64,000 bases of DNA from positions 450,902 to 514,901 of the forward strand of contig JAVDCA010000001.1 of the NCBI GenBank assembly GCA_030848545.1, given 5' to 3'. Both the position numbers and the translations under genes were made by a program. The stretch comes from Astrobacterium formosum. Lineage in GTDB: Bacteria > Pseudomonadota > Alphaproteobacteria > Rhizobiales > Xanthobacteraceae. Below are positions 31,830-40,628 of this stretch, one piece after another. Each line of letters begins with the position of its first letter. The stretch's first letter is position 1. The notes under the pieces were generated by a model. That model saw nothing but the letters and a program-made list of their open reading frames with translations. It had not been told where the DNA came from and did no database searches.

Positions 31830-33287
31830 TCAGGCCTTCGAATTTCGCGGCTTTCTCAACATCAGGAAGAAGGTCACGCCCATCAATGCGACGACCGAGA
31901 GACTGATCGGGCTTGCCACGATCGCGCCGAGGATGTCGATCGGATTGCCGTGGTAGGAGATCATCGTGCGCCGGAATGTCTCGTCGATCAGCGGACCGAG
32001 CACCAGCCCCAGCACCATGGGAGGAATGGGGAACTTGTACAGCTTGAACACGAAGCCGAGCAGGCCGAAGAACGACATCCAGGCGACGTCGAGCATGCTG
32101 CTGTTGATGGCGTAGGCGCCGATGACGGTGACGAAGATGATCGGCGGCAGCAGGATGTTCTGCGGGATGCTGACCAGCTTGATGAACGGCTTGATCAGCA
32201 GAAAGCCGAAGATCAAGAAGAAGAACGTGGCGAGGAGCAGCGACACCACGATCAGGTTGAACAGGTGCGGCGTCTCGGTCATCAGCATTGGGCCTGGGCG
32301 CAGGCCGTGGATCTGGAATGCGCCGATGATGACGGCGGTGACAGCATCGCCCGGAATGCCGAGGGTCAGCATCGGGATGATGGCGCCGCCGATGGCGGCA
32401 TTGTTGGCGGATTCGCTCGCCACCACGCCCTCGTAGGCCCCTTCGCCGAACGGCCGCGACGGCTCCCTGACGGTGCGCTTGGCGTGGTCGTAGGCGAGCG
32501 TGGAGGCGATCGGGCCGCCCACGCCCGGGAGGGCGCCGATCAGGATGCCGATCGCCGAAGTCCGCAGCGTCAACGGCAGGCAGCGGATCAGTTGGTTCAT
32601 GGGCGGAAACAGCCGGCCGACCTTCTGGATGATGTGGGCGGACGAGTTCTGGTAGAGTTGGAAGAGGACCTCGGACAGGCCGAACAGCCCCAGGATCGCG
32701 GTCACCAGGTCGACGCCTTTGACCAGTATGTCACTGCCGAAGGCTAGGCGCGGCATTCCGGTGATCAGGTCGAGTCCGATCAGGCCCAACACGACGCCCA
32801 GTGAGGCCGTGAACATCGCCTTGCCGAAAGACCCTTCGGCGAAGCTGCCGACCAGGAGAATGCCGAAGACGGCGAGCAAAAAATAGTCCTGCGGCGCGAA
32901 TCCGACGGCGACGCGGGCGATCAGCGGCGTGCCGATCCAAAGCGCCAAGACTCCAATCAGGCCGCCGATGAAAGACTCCGTGCAGGCCCATCCGATGGCG
33001 GCACCGCCTTCGCCGCGCTTTGCCATCGGATAACCGTCGAGGGTCGTGATGACCGAGGAGGGCGCGCCCGGGATGTTGATCAGGCAGGCGGTGATGGATC
33101 CACCGAACACCGCTCCCTGGTAGATGCCCATGATCACCGCCAGGGCGGTGGTGACGTCCCAGCCGTAGGTCAGCGACACCAGGATGGCCACCGCCATCGT
33201 CGCCGACAGCCCCGGAATGGCCCCGACCAGGATGCCCGTGAGCGTGCCGGCTGCCGTCAGTGCAGCGATGTAGATCCAGTATTCCAT
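31830..33287 (-). CDS. TctA, large membrane subunit of a tripartite tricarboxylate transporter
   Basis: Integral membrane protein of 485 residues with about 11-12 helices. The duplicated family motif appears as LVGAIPGLSATMAVAI near the start and LIGALPGVGGPIAS in the second half; SVITTLDGYPMAKRGEGGAA is also typical. It forms the channel of a secondary carboxylate importer driven by an ion gradient. It is 33 bp downstream of the TctB-type gene. Confidence 0.93.
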   Translation of the reverse strand: MEYWIYIAALTAAGTLTGILVGAIPGLSATMAVAILVSLTYGWDVTTALAVIMGIYQGAVFGGSITACLINIPGAPSSVITTLDGYPMAKRGEGGAAIGWACTESFIGGLIGVLALWIGTPLIARVAVGFAPQDYFLLAVFGILLVGSFAEGSFGKAMFTASLGVVLGLIGLDLITGMPRLAFGSDILVKGVDLVTAILGLFGLSEVLFQLYQNSSAHIIQKVGRLFPPMNQLIRCLPLTLRTSAIGILIGALPGVGGPIASTLAYDHAKRTVREPSRPFGEGAYEGVVASESANNAAIGGAIIPMLTLGIPGDAVTAVIIGAFQIHGLRPGPMLMTETPHLFNLIVVSLLLATFFFLIFGFLLIKPFIKLVSIPQNILLPPIIFVTVIGAYAINSSMLDVAWMSFFGLLGFVFKLYKFPIPPMVLGLVLGPLIDETFRRTMISYHGNPIDILGAIVASPISLSVVALMGVTFFLMLRKPRNSKA

Positions 33288-33320
33288 TGTGGCACCCGTT
33301 AACTCGCCCGCGAGGCAGCT

Positions 33321-33764
33321 CTAGAAGACGATGTAGAAGACCTTGGCGAACAGGGTCATGGAAAGCGCCACGACGGCCACCGATACGACGATCGCGTTCA
33401 CCAGCGACAGGGACTTCCAGTACAAGAAGCTGAACAACAGGAAGATCGAGGACGCGAGCCAGAAAGGCACGACGAACAGGGCGCCGATATAGACCAAGAA
33501 GGCGGCTATGTAGCCCATGACGCGCGGTTCGAAGGTGCGTTCGATCGCTCCGCCCGCTCGTCGGGCCTTGATCGCTTGCGCCAGCGAGTGCGCCGCGCTG
33601 CCGATCATCACGGCTGACAGCAGTGCCGGCACGATCATGCCGGACGACCAGATCGGATAAATGCCGCGATCGATGAAGAACGACGACACGAAAAAGAACA
33701 CCCCCACCAAGAGGAAGGCGATGTTCGCTCCGACATTCCCGCTCTTGTAACTTGTCGCGCTCAA
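33321..33764 (-). CDS. TctB, small membrane subunit of a tripartite tricarboxylate transporter
   Basis: Small membrane protein of about 147 residues with four helices (GANIAFLLVGVFFFVSSFFI first), the TctB/DUF1468 form. A TTG start at 33764 is preferred because AGGGGG lies 5 nt upstream and the hydrophobic N-terminus follows soon after. A GTG at 33812 would add 16 polar residues. It pairs with the TctA-type channel. Confidence 0.85.
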   Translation of the reverse strand: MSATSYKSGNVGANIAFLLVGVFFFVSSFFIDRGIYPIWSSGMIVPALLSAVMIGSAAHSLAQAIKARRAGGAIERTFEPRVMGYIAAFLVYIGALFVVPFWLASSIFLLFSFLYWKSLSLVNAIVVSVAVVALSMTLFAKVFYIVF

Positions 33765-33894
33765 CGATGCCCCCTGATGTCCAGGACCCGGACTGCGGTC
33801 GGGCCCGCTCACGGCGCTCCGCCGGCATTGCGGCCGGCGGAATGCCGTCGTGGTTTACGTTTCTCGCCTCGAAGGGCGGGTCGTTCGAAGATGG

Positions 33895-34893
33895 TCAGCG
33901 CCGCGCAATCCCGAGATCCGCCGGTGACGTCTTGGCGGCGCCGCCGTCATACAGCAGCCATGCCGTCTTCGAGGAAAACGCGTCGGCGTAATCGACCGCG
34001 TCCTTGCCCATCAGGTTCAGCGGCAGCATTTCCTTTTTCGTCACGGATTCGACGAACTTGGGATCGGCCGCCGCCTTGGAGAAGGCGTCCTTGAGCTTGG
34101 CAACGATCGGCGCCGGCGTACCCTTCTTGACCCAGACTCCGTAGAACGGGCCCCACGGAAGTTGCTTGTTGTACTCCGGCATCACCTGGCCGAGCGCCGG
34201 CCACTCGGGATGGGCTGGCAGTGCCTTGCCGTCGACGACAGCCAGAACCTTCAACTTGCCGGCCTTGACGTAGTCGGCCGCGGCGATCAGACCGACGGTA
34301 GCGACGTCGGTATGTCCGCCGAGCACGGCGGTGACGATCTCGCCGGCGCTCTTGAACGGCACCATGTTGAATTTGGTGCCGAGGATCGTGGCGACGATGC
34401 CCGAGATGCCGGTCGGACCGGTGGTCGCGATCTTCACCTGGTCGGGCTTTTCCTTGGTTTCCTTGATCAGATCGTTGACGGTCTTCCACCGGCTGTCGGG
34501 CGTGGTGACGAGAACCGGCACTTCGCGCGCCAGGAGGATGATCGGCTCGAAATCGGCGAAGCTGAGCTGCGAGACGCCCATGACGCGATACGTCGCCAGG
34601 TTCTCCGCGGCGACCAGGACGGTGTAGCCGTCGGGCCGCTTGTCCTGCACCTCCTTGGCGCCGATCGAGCCATTGCCGCCCGCGACGTTCTTGACGATGA
34701 CGTTCTGCTTCAATTGAGCTTCCGCCACGGCGGCGATGCTGCGCGCCATGATGTCGGTGGAACCGCCCGGCGCGAAGGGAACGATCGCGGTGAGCGCCCG
34801 CTCCGGAAACTCCTGCGCGGTGGCCGGCGCAGCCCCGGCCATGATCGCGGCGATCGAGAACAACGCGGGCAGTATCGAGATCGGCTTATACAT
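33895..34893 (-). CDS. TctC/Bug family periplasmic binding protein
   Basis: Binding protein of 332 residues with a signal peptide ending ATAQ. The mature start EFPERALTAIVPFAPGGSTD is the Bug-family hallmark. Members bind mono- to tricarboxylates and related small acids through two water-bridging loops. It is first in the Tct operon after the FAD oxidoreductase gene (84 bp apart) and is followed by TctB after 130 bp. Confidence 0.93.
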   Translation of the reverse strand: MYKPISILPALFSIAAIMAGAAPATAQEFPERALTAIVPFAPGGSTDIMARSIAAVAEAQLKQNVIVKNVAGGNGSIGAKEVQDKRPDGYTVLVAAENLATYRVMGVSQLSFADFEPIILLAREVPVLVTTPDSRWKTVNDLIKETKEKPDQVKIATTGPTGISGIVATILGTKFNMVPFKSAGEIVTAVLGGHTDVATVGLIAAADYVKAGKLKVLAVVDGKALPAHPEWPALGQVMPEYNKQLPWGPFYGVWVKKGTPAPIVAKLKDAFSKAAADPKFVESVTKKEMLPLNLMGKDAVDYADAFSSKTAWLLYDGGAAKTSPADLGIARR

Positions 34894-34977
34894 TTGGAAC
34901 CCCCATTTTTGTCACGAACACACGAGAGCACGAATGTCCGCCGGCATCGCGGCGGGTGGACATGTCCGGCTTTGCGT

Positions 34978-36237
34978 TCACAGGATGGCCCCCTGGTCGA
35001 GCAGGGTCGCCCGCAAAGCGGGATATTCGGGCCGGCCTTGCAGCGCCAGGGCGGCGGCCGTTCCGGCGGCCTGTCCGGTGGCAAAGCCCGTCCCCATGAC
35101 ACGCAGCGAACTGAAGGCTCCGCGCTCGGCGCCGACGGTGCGCCCGGCCAACCACAGATTATCGATCCGGGTCGCACGGATCGACCCGGCCGGAATGTCG
35201 AAGAAGCCGTCGCCGCCGATCGGCACCATGGTGGGTTTGCCCGGCGTATCGTGACGCTCCACCGGCCAGACCGCACGGGCCACCGGTGTGTCCACGCGCC
35301 GGCCGGCGAGCGCATCGGCGTCGCTGATCATATACCGCGCTTGCGGGTGGCGCGTCTCTCGAATTCCTAACTGTGGCCCCGAACCGGCGAGAGTCGCGCG
35401 CTCGCAACCCGCAACGCGGCGCAACTGGCGCACGAACGCCCAGGCGGTCGCCCGGCATTTCTGTTCGGCTTCGCTCAGGCTCGCGGACGACACGCCGTCA
35501 GTGAGGATGTCGACACCCATCCACCACAGGTCGCCGTTTTCGGGCAGGCGCAGGACGAAGCCACCGTCGGCGCGCAGGATGGCGGGGGTCTCGTCGGCCG
35601 GAACCGCTGAGCAGATCCGAGCCAGAAAGGCGCGATCGACGGCGATATCCTGCGGCACGCCGGCGATCCGCACGCACAGCGAGGCCGCATATCTGGGCTC
35701 TTCGGCGAACGCCATCGGGACGCCGGCGAGCGCCGACAGGTTTCCTTCGCCGCTGGCGTCGATGAAGGCGTCGGCCGCGATCGTGAACCGGCCTGCGTGA
35801 TCGGCCGCGACGAGCGAGACGATCCGGTCGCCGCTGACCGACGCCTCGACCACCGTGGCGTGCAATCGCGTCGACACCGCAGAGCGGATCACGAGACTGT
35901 CCAGCGCCGCCTTGGCGGACTCGGGATTGAACGGCAGAACCCAGTTTTTATTGGGTGAAAGGACCGGCTCGACCTTGCTGGCAAACCGATCGAGTTCGCC
36001 CAAAAGCTCCCGGCCGATGCCGCCGACGGCCCATTGCGGCCGGTCGCCCCGATACAGAAATCCGTCATAGGTCATGACGAAGGAGTGGGTCGCCGCGCCG
36101 CCGAGAAACCCGTAGCGTTCGATCAGGGCCACTTTGGCGCCGAGGCGTGCTGCCGCAACCGCTGCCGCAACTCCCGCCGAACCGCCGCCGACGACCGCGA
36201 TGTCGAATCGCTCTTTCCTCATCGGACGCATCGGCAC
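34978..36237 (-). CDS. FAD-dependent oxidoreductase (FAD_oxidored family)
   Basis: Flavoprotein of about 419 residues. The N-terminal dinucleotide fold has GGGSAGVAAAVAAARLG and ends the second strand with LIERYGFLGGAATH; a late motif VAGRTVGAE-like (LWLAGRTVGAERGAFSSLR) and GQAAGTAAALA close the FAD site. The start is uncertain: GTG at 36237 has GGGG 5-6 nt upstream, and ATGs lie at 36231 and 36222. Placed ahead of the Tct genes and divergent from a LysR regulator, it probably oxidises the imported acid or a derivative. Confidence 0.85.
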   Translation of the reverse strand: MPMRPMRKERFDIAVVGGGSAGVAAAVAAARLGAKVALIERYGFLGGAATHSFVMTYDGFLYRGDRPQWAVGGIGRELLGELDRFASKVEPVLSPNKNWVLPFNPESAKAALDSLVIRSAVSTRLHATVVEASVSGDRIVSLVAADHAGRFTIAADAFIDASGEGNLSALAGVPMAFAEEPRYAASLCVRIAGVPQDIAVDRAFLARICSAVPADETPAILRADGGFVLRLPENGDLWWMGVDILTDGVSSASLSEAEQKCRATAWAFVRQLRRVAGCERATLAGSGPQLGIRETRHPQARYMISDADALAGRRVDTPVARAVWPVERHDTPGKPTMVPIGGDGFFDIPAGSIRATRIDNLWLAGRTVGAERGAFSSLRVMGTGFATGQAAGTAAALALQGRPEYPALRATLLDQGAIL

Positions 36238-36315
36238 GCATTCCCCTCGGTTCCCTGGCTGAACCGGTGGGGCGCTATATGATTCCGCTGATTGACAGCC
36301 GCAAACTAATAATTC

Positions 36316-36330
36316 TTATTCCTGAAATAA
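36316..36330. promoter_or_regulatory. Likely LysR-type binding box
   Basis: TTATT-N5-AATAA, a T-N11-A type inverted repeat in a strikingly AT-rich patch, lies between the divergent FAD oxidoreductase (start 36237) and LysR (start 36340) genes. LysR regulators usually bind such sites next to their own gene. Confidence 0.5.
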
Positions 36331-36339
36331 CAACGGCTT

Positions 36340-37296
36340 ATGATGGGGATTGGGGGACTGACAGGCGTGAAACGATCGGGCCCCCCGCAGAACGCGCAAA
36401 ATCCGCCGGCCCTCGCACATGACGGTCGCCATTCTCCTGCCCGCACGCCGCTGCTCGAACTGGACCTCTTGCGCACGCTCGTCGCCGTCAACAGCCATGC
36501 GAGCTTCACCGAAGCCGCGCGCGAACTCAACATGACCCAGGCGGCGGTCAGCATGCAGATCCGCCGGCTCGAGAAGCTCACCGGGGTCGCGCTCTTCGAT
36601 CGCGGCAAACGCAGCCTGCGGCTGACCGGCGACGGCGAGCTCCTCGTCGAGCACGGCAAGAAGATGCTGGCGCTCAACGAGGAGGCGTTTGCCAGCGTGC
36701 GCCCGGACGAGGTCGTCGGCTCCGTTCGCCTCGGTGCCGTGACGCATTATGCGGTTCATATCCTGCCACCCCTCCTGGCGGAATTTTCGGCGCGCTATCC
36801 TGCGGTCAGGATCGAGGTGTTGGCGGGTGTTTCGTTTCGCGAGGCGCCGTTCGGCACCGAGCTCGATCTCGCCATCGCGCTCGAGCCCGCCGGTACGACG
36901 ACCGGGACGGTGATCGAGCGCGAAAGGGCCGTCTGGGTGGGCTCGACCCGGCACGAGACCCACACCATTACTCCGGTGCCGCTGGCGGTTCTGCCGGAAG
37001 GCAGTCTTCTGCGCCAGTGGGCCATCGAGAGCCTGCAGCATCACGGTAAGCCCTGGCGGATCGTCTACATCAGCGCCAATGCCACCGCGATGTTGTCCGC
37101 CGTCGATGCGGGGCTGGCCGTCGGTGTCGCGCGCGCCAGCAGCCTGAGGGAGGGGTTGCGCGAATTGACGCCCAAAGACGGCTTCCCGACCCTGCCGGTC
37201 TTCGACATCACGCTCACGGATGCCGGCCCCGGCTTGGGCAGGGTTGCGATCGCGCTGCGCGATTTTCTCAGCCAAAAGCTGGCCTGGGCACAGTGA
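36340..37296 (+). CDS. LysR family transcriptional regulator
   Basis: Regulator of up to 318 residues. The N-terminal winged HTH is standard (LLRTLVAVNSHASFTEAARE then LNMTQAAVSMQIRRLE, about residues 42-78), followed by a two-lobed effector domain. The first 35 residues are Pro- and Ala-rich and may not all be translated. Divergent from the FAD oxidoreductase/Tct operon, it most likely controls that operon in response to the imported acid. Confidence 0.9.
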   Translation: MMGIGGLTGVKRSGPPQNAQNPPALAHDGRHSPARTPLLELDLLRTLVAVNSHASFTEAARELNMTQAAVSMQIRRLEKLTGVALFDRGKRSLRLTGDGELLVEHGKKMLALNEEAFASVRPDEVVGSVRLGAVTHYAVHILPPLLAEFSARYPAVRIEVLAGVSFREAPFGTELDLAIALEPAGTTTGTVIERERAVWVGSTRHETHTITPVPLAVLPEGSLLRQWAIESLQHHGKPWRIVYISANATAMLSAVDAGLAVGVARASSLREGLRELTPKDGFPTLPVFDITLTDAGPGLGRVAIALRDFLSQKLAWAQ

Positions 37297-37410
37297 CGCG
37301 CACCGAAATCGTCGCACCCATCCCGGCGAGGCGCAACCCATATGGCGTAGTCGGCCGGCGCACGATCTGCGGCGATTGACAATTCCTCACCCCGTCCATT
37401 AACTCGGGGT

Positions 37411-37590
37411 CGACGGTTCCCCTTATGGGGATCAATAGGGAATGCGGTGCGGCGACTTGCGTCGCCAATGCCGCGGCTGCCCCCGCAACTGTAAGCGGCG
37501 AGTCCTCTGCCAAATCACCCACTGGGACCTCGCATCCCGGGAAGGCGGCAGGAAGACGACGACCCGCGAGCCAGGAGACCTGCCGTCGGC
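37411..37590 (+). ncRNA. Cobalamin riboswitch (adenosylcobalamin type)
   Basis: The conserved blocks occur in order: GGTTCCCC near 37415, AATAGGGAATGCGGTGC near 37434, the B12 box GCCCCCGCAACTGTAAGCGG near 37480, CCACTGGGA, CGGGAAGGC and GCGAGCCAGGAGACCTGCC ending about 37584. This is a complete aptamer. It lies on the same strand and about 220 nt before the BtuC-like gene, so binding of B12 should lower expression of the importer genes. The stretch 37297-37410 before it holds the promoter and nothing else seen. Confidence 0.95.
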
Positions 37591-37662
37591 CGTGGTCACA
37601 CGCGGGAATATCGGTCGGGGAGTACTGATATCGGCCAAGCCTGACGCGCCTTGCGGACGGTG

Positions 37663-37706
37663 AGACCTTCCTCGCGGTGACGTGCCACGTTCGCTGCGAG
37701 GTCTTT
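37663..37706 (+). promoter_or_regulatory. Hairpin in the riboswitch leader, probable expression platform
   Basis: CCTCGC (37670-37675) pairs with GCGAGG (37696-37701), with an inner ACGTG-C-CACGT hairpin and a possible extension AGA/TCT. The right arm contains the GAGG that would serve as ribosome binding site of the GTG ORF at 37711. A TTTT follows, so a terminator role is also possible. Both readings are inference. Confidence 0.5.
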
Positions 37707-37710
37707 TCCA

Positions 37711-37809
37711 GTGTTCACGTTGAACGCGTGCTCCGTCTTCGACGAGGGCGCCGCCGCCGCTCCGCCAGCCAGGTTCTCGGCCTGTGGCGGGTTCTGTCCC
37801 AGCTGGTGA
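37711..37809 (+). CDS. 32-residue Cys-containing ORF between riboswitch and BtuC-like gene
   Basis: A GTG frame with GAGG 9 nt upstream codes for a short protein (MFTLNACSVFDEGAAAAPPA..., ending CGGFCPSW) with four Cys. Its stop is 3 bp before the start of the BtuC-like gene, which suggests translational coupling. I do not recognise a family; it could be a leader peptide or a small metal- or cobalamin-linked protein, or chance. Confidence 0.35.
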   Translation: MFTLNACSVFDEGAAAAPPARFSACGGFCPSW

Positions 37810-37812
37810 CTC

Positions 37813-38829
37813 GTGAAATCATCTCGGGTCGGTGACGGAACGCTGCTGGCCGCTCTCGGCGCGCTGGTCGTTGTCCTGTTCGTGCTGTCGCTCGGAACCG
37901 GGCCGGTGCGGCTCGCGCCGGGCACGGTCGTCGAGGCCCTGTTCGGCCAGGGTGGCGAGGCCCAGCGGGTCATCGTCCAGGAGATCCGCCTGCCGCGGGC
38001 GATCCTGGCGGTGGCGATCGGTGGGATTCTCGGTCTATCGGGCGCCGCCCTGCAGGGGCTGGTGCGTAATCCCCTGGCGTCGCCGTCGCTGTTCGGGGCG
38101 CCGCAATCGGCCGCGTTTGCGGCGGTTCTCACCCTATCGCTGGGGCTGGCCGATCTGCGCTCTTTCGTGTTGCCGCTCGCCGCCATCGGGGGGGCGTTCG
38201 CGTCCGTGTTCGGACTCGTGGCCATCGCCGGAAAGAATGCCAGCCACCTGGTCATCATCCTCGCCGGCCTCGCCATCTCGAGCCTTGCCGGCGCCGCCAC
38301 CGCACTTGCGATGAACCTCGCTCCCAATCCGTTCGCGGCTTTGGAGATCGCCTTCTGGCTCCTGGGTTCGATCGACGATCGCAGCTTCCGTCATGTGGTG
38401 CTGGCGCTACCGTTCATCGTCGTCGGGGCCGCGCTGCTGGTGAGCCGCCGCCATGCCTTCCGGGCGCTGACGCTCGGCGAGGATGCCGCCCGGAGCCTCG
38501 GGGTCGATGTCGGCCGCCTGCGGCTGGCGGTGATCGCCGGCGTCGCGGTCGGGGTCGGCGCCGCCGTCGCGGTGTCCGGGACGATCGGCTTCATCGGCCT
38601 CGTGGCGCCGCATCTCGTGCGGTCCCTGGTCGGCTACGATCCCGGCCGCGTGATGGTACCGAGCGCGCTTGCCGGCGCCGCGCTGCTCACCGCCGCCGAT
38701 ATTGCGGTGCGGCTGATCCCGTCGACCACCGACGTCAAGGTCGGCGTGCTCACCGCCATCATCGGCGTGCCGTTCTTCCTGCATCTGATCATCCGCGACC
38801 GCCGCACGCTCGCCGGAGGACCGTCGTGA
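37813..38829 (+). CDS. Cobalamin-type ABC permease (BtuC/FecCD family)
   Basis: Inner-membrane permease of 338 residues with about ten helices. The family motifs IRLPRAILAVAIGGILGLSG, LVRNPLASPSLFG and SGTIGFIGLVAPHLVR are present. It starts at GTG (37813). The riboswitch upstream points to cobalamin as substrate; heme and siderophore permeases share the same fold. The stop overlaps the ATPase start (GTGA). Confidence 0.9.
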   Translation: MKSSRVGDGTLLAALGALVVVLFVLSLGTGPVRLAPGTVVEALFGQGGEAQRVIVQEIRLPRAILAVAIGGILGLSGAALQGLVRNPLASPSLFGAPQSAAFAAVLTLSLGLADLRSFVLPLAAIGGAFASVFGLVAIAGKNASHLVIILAGLAISSLAGAATALAMNLAPNPFAALEIAFWLLGSIDDRSFRHVVLALPFIVVGAALLVSRRHAFRALTLGEDAARSLGVDVGRLRLAVIAGVAVGVGAAVAVSGTIGFIGLVAPHLVRSLVGYDPGRVMVPSALAGAALLTAADIAVRLIPSTTDVKVGVLTAIIGVPFFLHLIIRDRRTLAGGPS

Positions 38830-39608
38830 GCGTGCCCGCCTTCCTGTCCATCGAAGGCCTCGCGGTGAGGCTCGGTGGCCGTGTCGTCCTGCACGACGTC
38901 ACGATGGAATTTCCGCGGGGGCGCATGGTCGCGCTTGTGGGGCCGAACGGCGCCGGCAAGACGACGCTGTTGCGCGCGCTCGCCGGTCTGTTGTCGGCGG
39001 ACGGTATCATCCGGCTCGACGGCAAGGCCGTGTCGACCCTGACGGTGCGCGAACGGGCAATCCACTTCGCCTATCTGCCGCAGGATCAGAGCGTGCATTG
39101 GCCGCTGCCGGCGCGTGACGTGGTGGCGCTCGGGCGCTATCCCCACGGCGCCGTCGATCCGGCGCATCTTCCCTCCCGCGATGGCGAAGCGGTGGAGCGT
39201 GCCATGGTGGCGACCGATGTCGTTGCTTTCGCCGGCCGGCCGATCTGTGATCTGTCGGGCGGCGAGCGCGGCCGCGTGCTTCTGGCGCGGGTACTCGCCG
39301 TCGAGGCGCCGGTCATCCTCGCCGACGAGCCGACCGCCTCACTTGATCCGCGCCATCAACTCGAGGTGATACGGCTCCTGCGCGCCGCCGCCGCGGCTGG
39401 TGGCGTGATCTTCGTCGCCACCCACGATCTCGGTCTCGCCGCCCGCTTCGCCGACACCGTGGTCGTGCTCGACGGCGGCCGTGTCGCTGCCCACGGGCCG
39501 CCCGGAATGGCGCTTGCGCCTCAGGTGCTGGCGGACGTGTTCCGCGTCGGCGCTTTCCGCACCGATCACGGCGGCGAACCCGTGATCGTGCCTTGGACGG
39601 TGGTGTGA
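38826..39608 (+). CDS. Cobalamin-type ABC ATPase (BtuD/HmuV-like)
   Basis: ATPase of 260 residues. Walker A is GPNGAGKTT, the Q-loop is YLPQDQ, the signature is LSGGERGRV and Walker B is VILADEPTASLD. It starts at GTG overlapping the BtuC-like stop. It powers the cobalamin importer. The gap to the binding-protein gene is 6 bp. Confidence 0.92.
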   Translation: MSVPAFLSIEGLAVRLGGRVVLHDVTMEFPRGRMVALVGPNGAGKTTLLRALAGLLSADGIIRLDGKAVSTLTVRERAIHFAYLPQDQSVHWPLPARDVVALGRYPHGAVDPAHLPSRDGEAVERAMVATDVVAFAGRPICDLSGGERGRVLLARVLAVEAPVILADEPTASLDPRHQLEVIRLLRAAAAAGGVIFVATHDLGLAARFADTVVVLDGGRVAAHGPPGMALAPQVLADVFRVGAFRTDHGGEPVIVPWTVV

Positions 39609-39744
39609 TCAGGCATGCGGGTCCGCGAGTGTCGCTCTCAGGCGATCGAGGTCGATGGAGCCCGCCGGCAGCCCCAGTCCCATGAGGTCGGGGCGACGTT
39701 GGAAGATGCGGGTCCAGATGCGTCGGCGTGCCAGCCGGGCTTTC
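39608..39744 (-). pseudogene. Possible 3' remnant of an unidentified minus-strand gene
   Basis: The minus strand here reads like a real protein end: QKARLARRRIWTRIFQRRPD, then LMGLGLPAGSIDLDRLRATL and a stop after ADPHA. It lies opposite the doubtful N-terminal extension of the BtuF-like gene. I cannot name the family. It may be the broken end of a gene once placed between the ATPase and binding-protein genes. Confidence 0.25.
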
Positions 39745-40574
39745 TGCGGATCTGGTTGGCGACGCTGACGGCAATTCTTTGTCTATGCAGTTACGCCTAC
39801 GCACTCGATCGCCCGCGTGTCGTCTCCATCAACATGTGCACCGATCAGCTTCTGCTCGCCCTCGCGGACCCGCCGCAAATTCTGGGCCTGAGCCCCTATG
39901 GGCGCGACCGGGCGCGCTCGTGGGCGGCGGAGGCGGCGGGTGGATATCCACAACTGTCCGGTGGTGCCGAGGAGATCCTGATGCTGGCGCCGGATTTCGT
40001 CGTCAGCAGCCGATATACCAAGCGCTCGACCCGTGAAATCCTCAAGACGCAAGGGGTCACCGTGGCAGAATTCGATTCCGCCCTGACCATCGAGGACACG
40101 AAGCGGCAGATCGTCCGCATGGGCGCGCTTCTGGGACAAGAGGGCCGCGCCATGGCGGCGATCGCGCGCATCGACTCTGCACTCGTGCGCGTGCGGGCGG
40201 CGGCGAGCCGAACGCCTTTCCGGGTCCTGCCCTTGGCGCGCCGTGGCTGGGTTTCCGGCCGGGACAGCCTGATGAGTGCGCTTCTGTCCGCCGCCGGCCT
40301 CGTCAATGCGAGCGAAGAGCTCGGCTTCAGATCCGGCGGCTTCGCGTCGCTCGAACAGGTGGTGATGGCGCGCCCCGATTTCCTCCTGGTCGAGAGTGAG
40401 CGAGATTTCGCCGAGGACCAGGGTGTCGCCCTGTTGATGCACCCGGTGATCGAAAAGCTCTACCCGCGCAACAAGCGCCTGTTGTTGCCCGAGAAGCTGA
40501 CCGTGTGCGGCGGCCCGATGCTCGCCGAGGCGCTCGATCGGCTGACGGCGGAGATCGAGCGGGTCGGGCGCTGA
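39615..40574 (+). CDS. BtuF-like periplasmic binding protein
   Basis: Binding protein of the FecB/BtuF type. The mature part begins RPRVVSINMCTDQLLLALAD, a form common in alphaproteobacterial cobalamin or iron-chelate systems. The hydrophobic signal (IWLATLTAILCLCSYAYA) starts about 45 residues after the first ATG, and the residues before it are polar and out of character. The true start is therefore uncertain; translation may begin at a TTG or CTG near 39738-39750. Last gene of the riboswitch-controlled operon. No TonB-dependent btuB receptor gene follows. Confidence 0.82.
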   Translation: MRVRECRSQAIEVDGARRQPQSHEVGATLEDAGPDASACQPGFLRIWLATLTAILCLCSYAYALDRPRVVSINMCTDQLLLALADPPQILGLSPYGRDRARSWAAEAAGGYPQLSGGAEEILMLAPDFVVSSRYTKRSTREILKTQGVTVAEFDSALTIEDTKRQIVRMGALLGQEGRAMAAIARIDSALVRVRAAASRTPFRVLPLARRGWVSGRDSLMSALLSAAGLVNASEELGFRSGGFASLEQVVMARPDFLLVESERDFAEDQGVALLMHPVIEKLYPRNKRLLLPEKLTVCGGPMLAEALDRLTAEIERVGR

Positions 40575-40628
40575 CAGGGCTGAGTTGGTTCGGCGGTCGC
40601 GCCAATCGATACAATAGCTGCGTGGATT

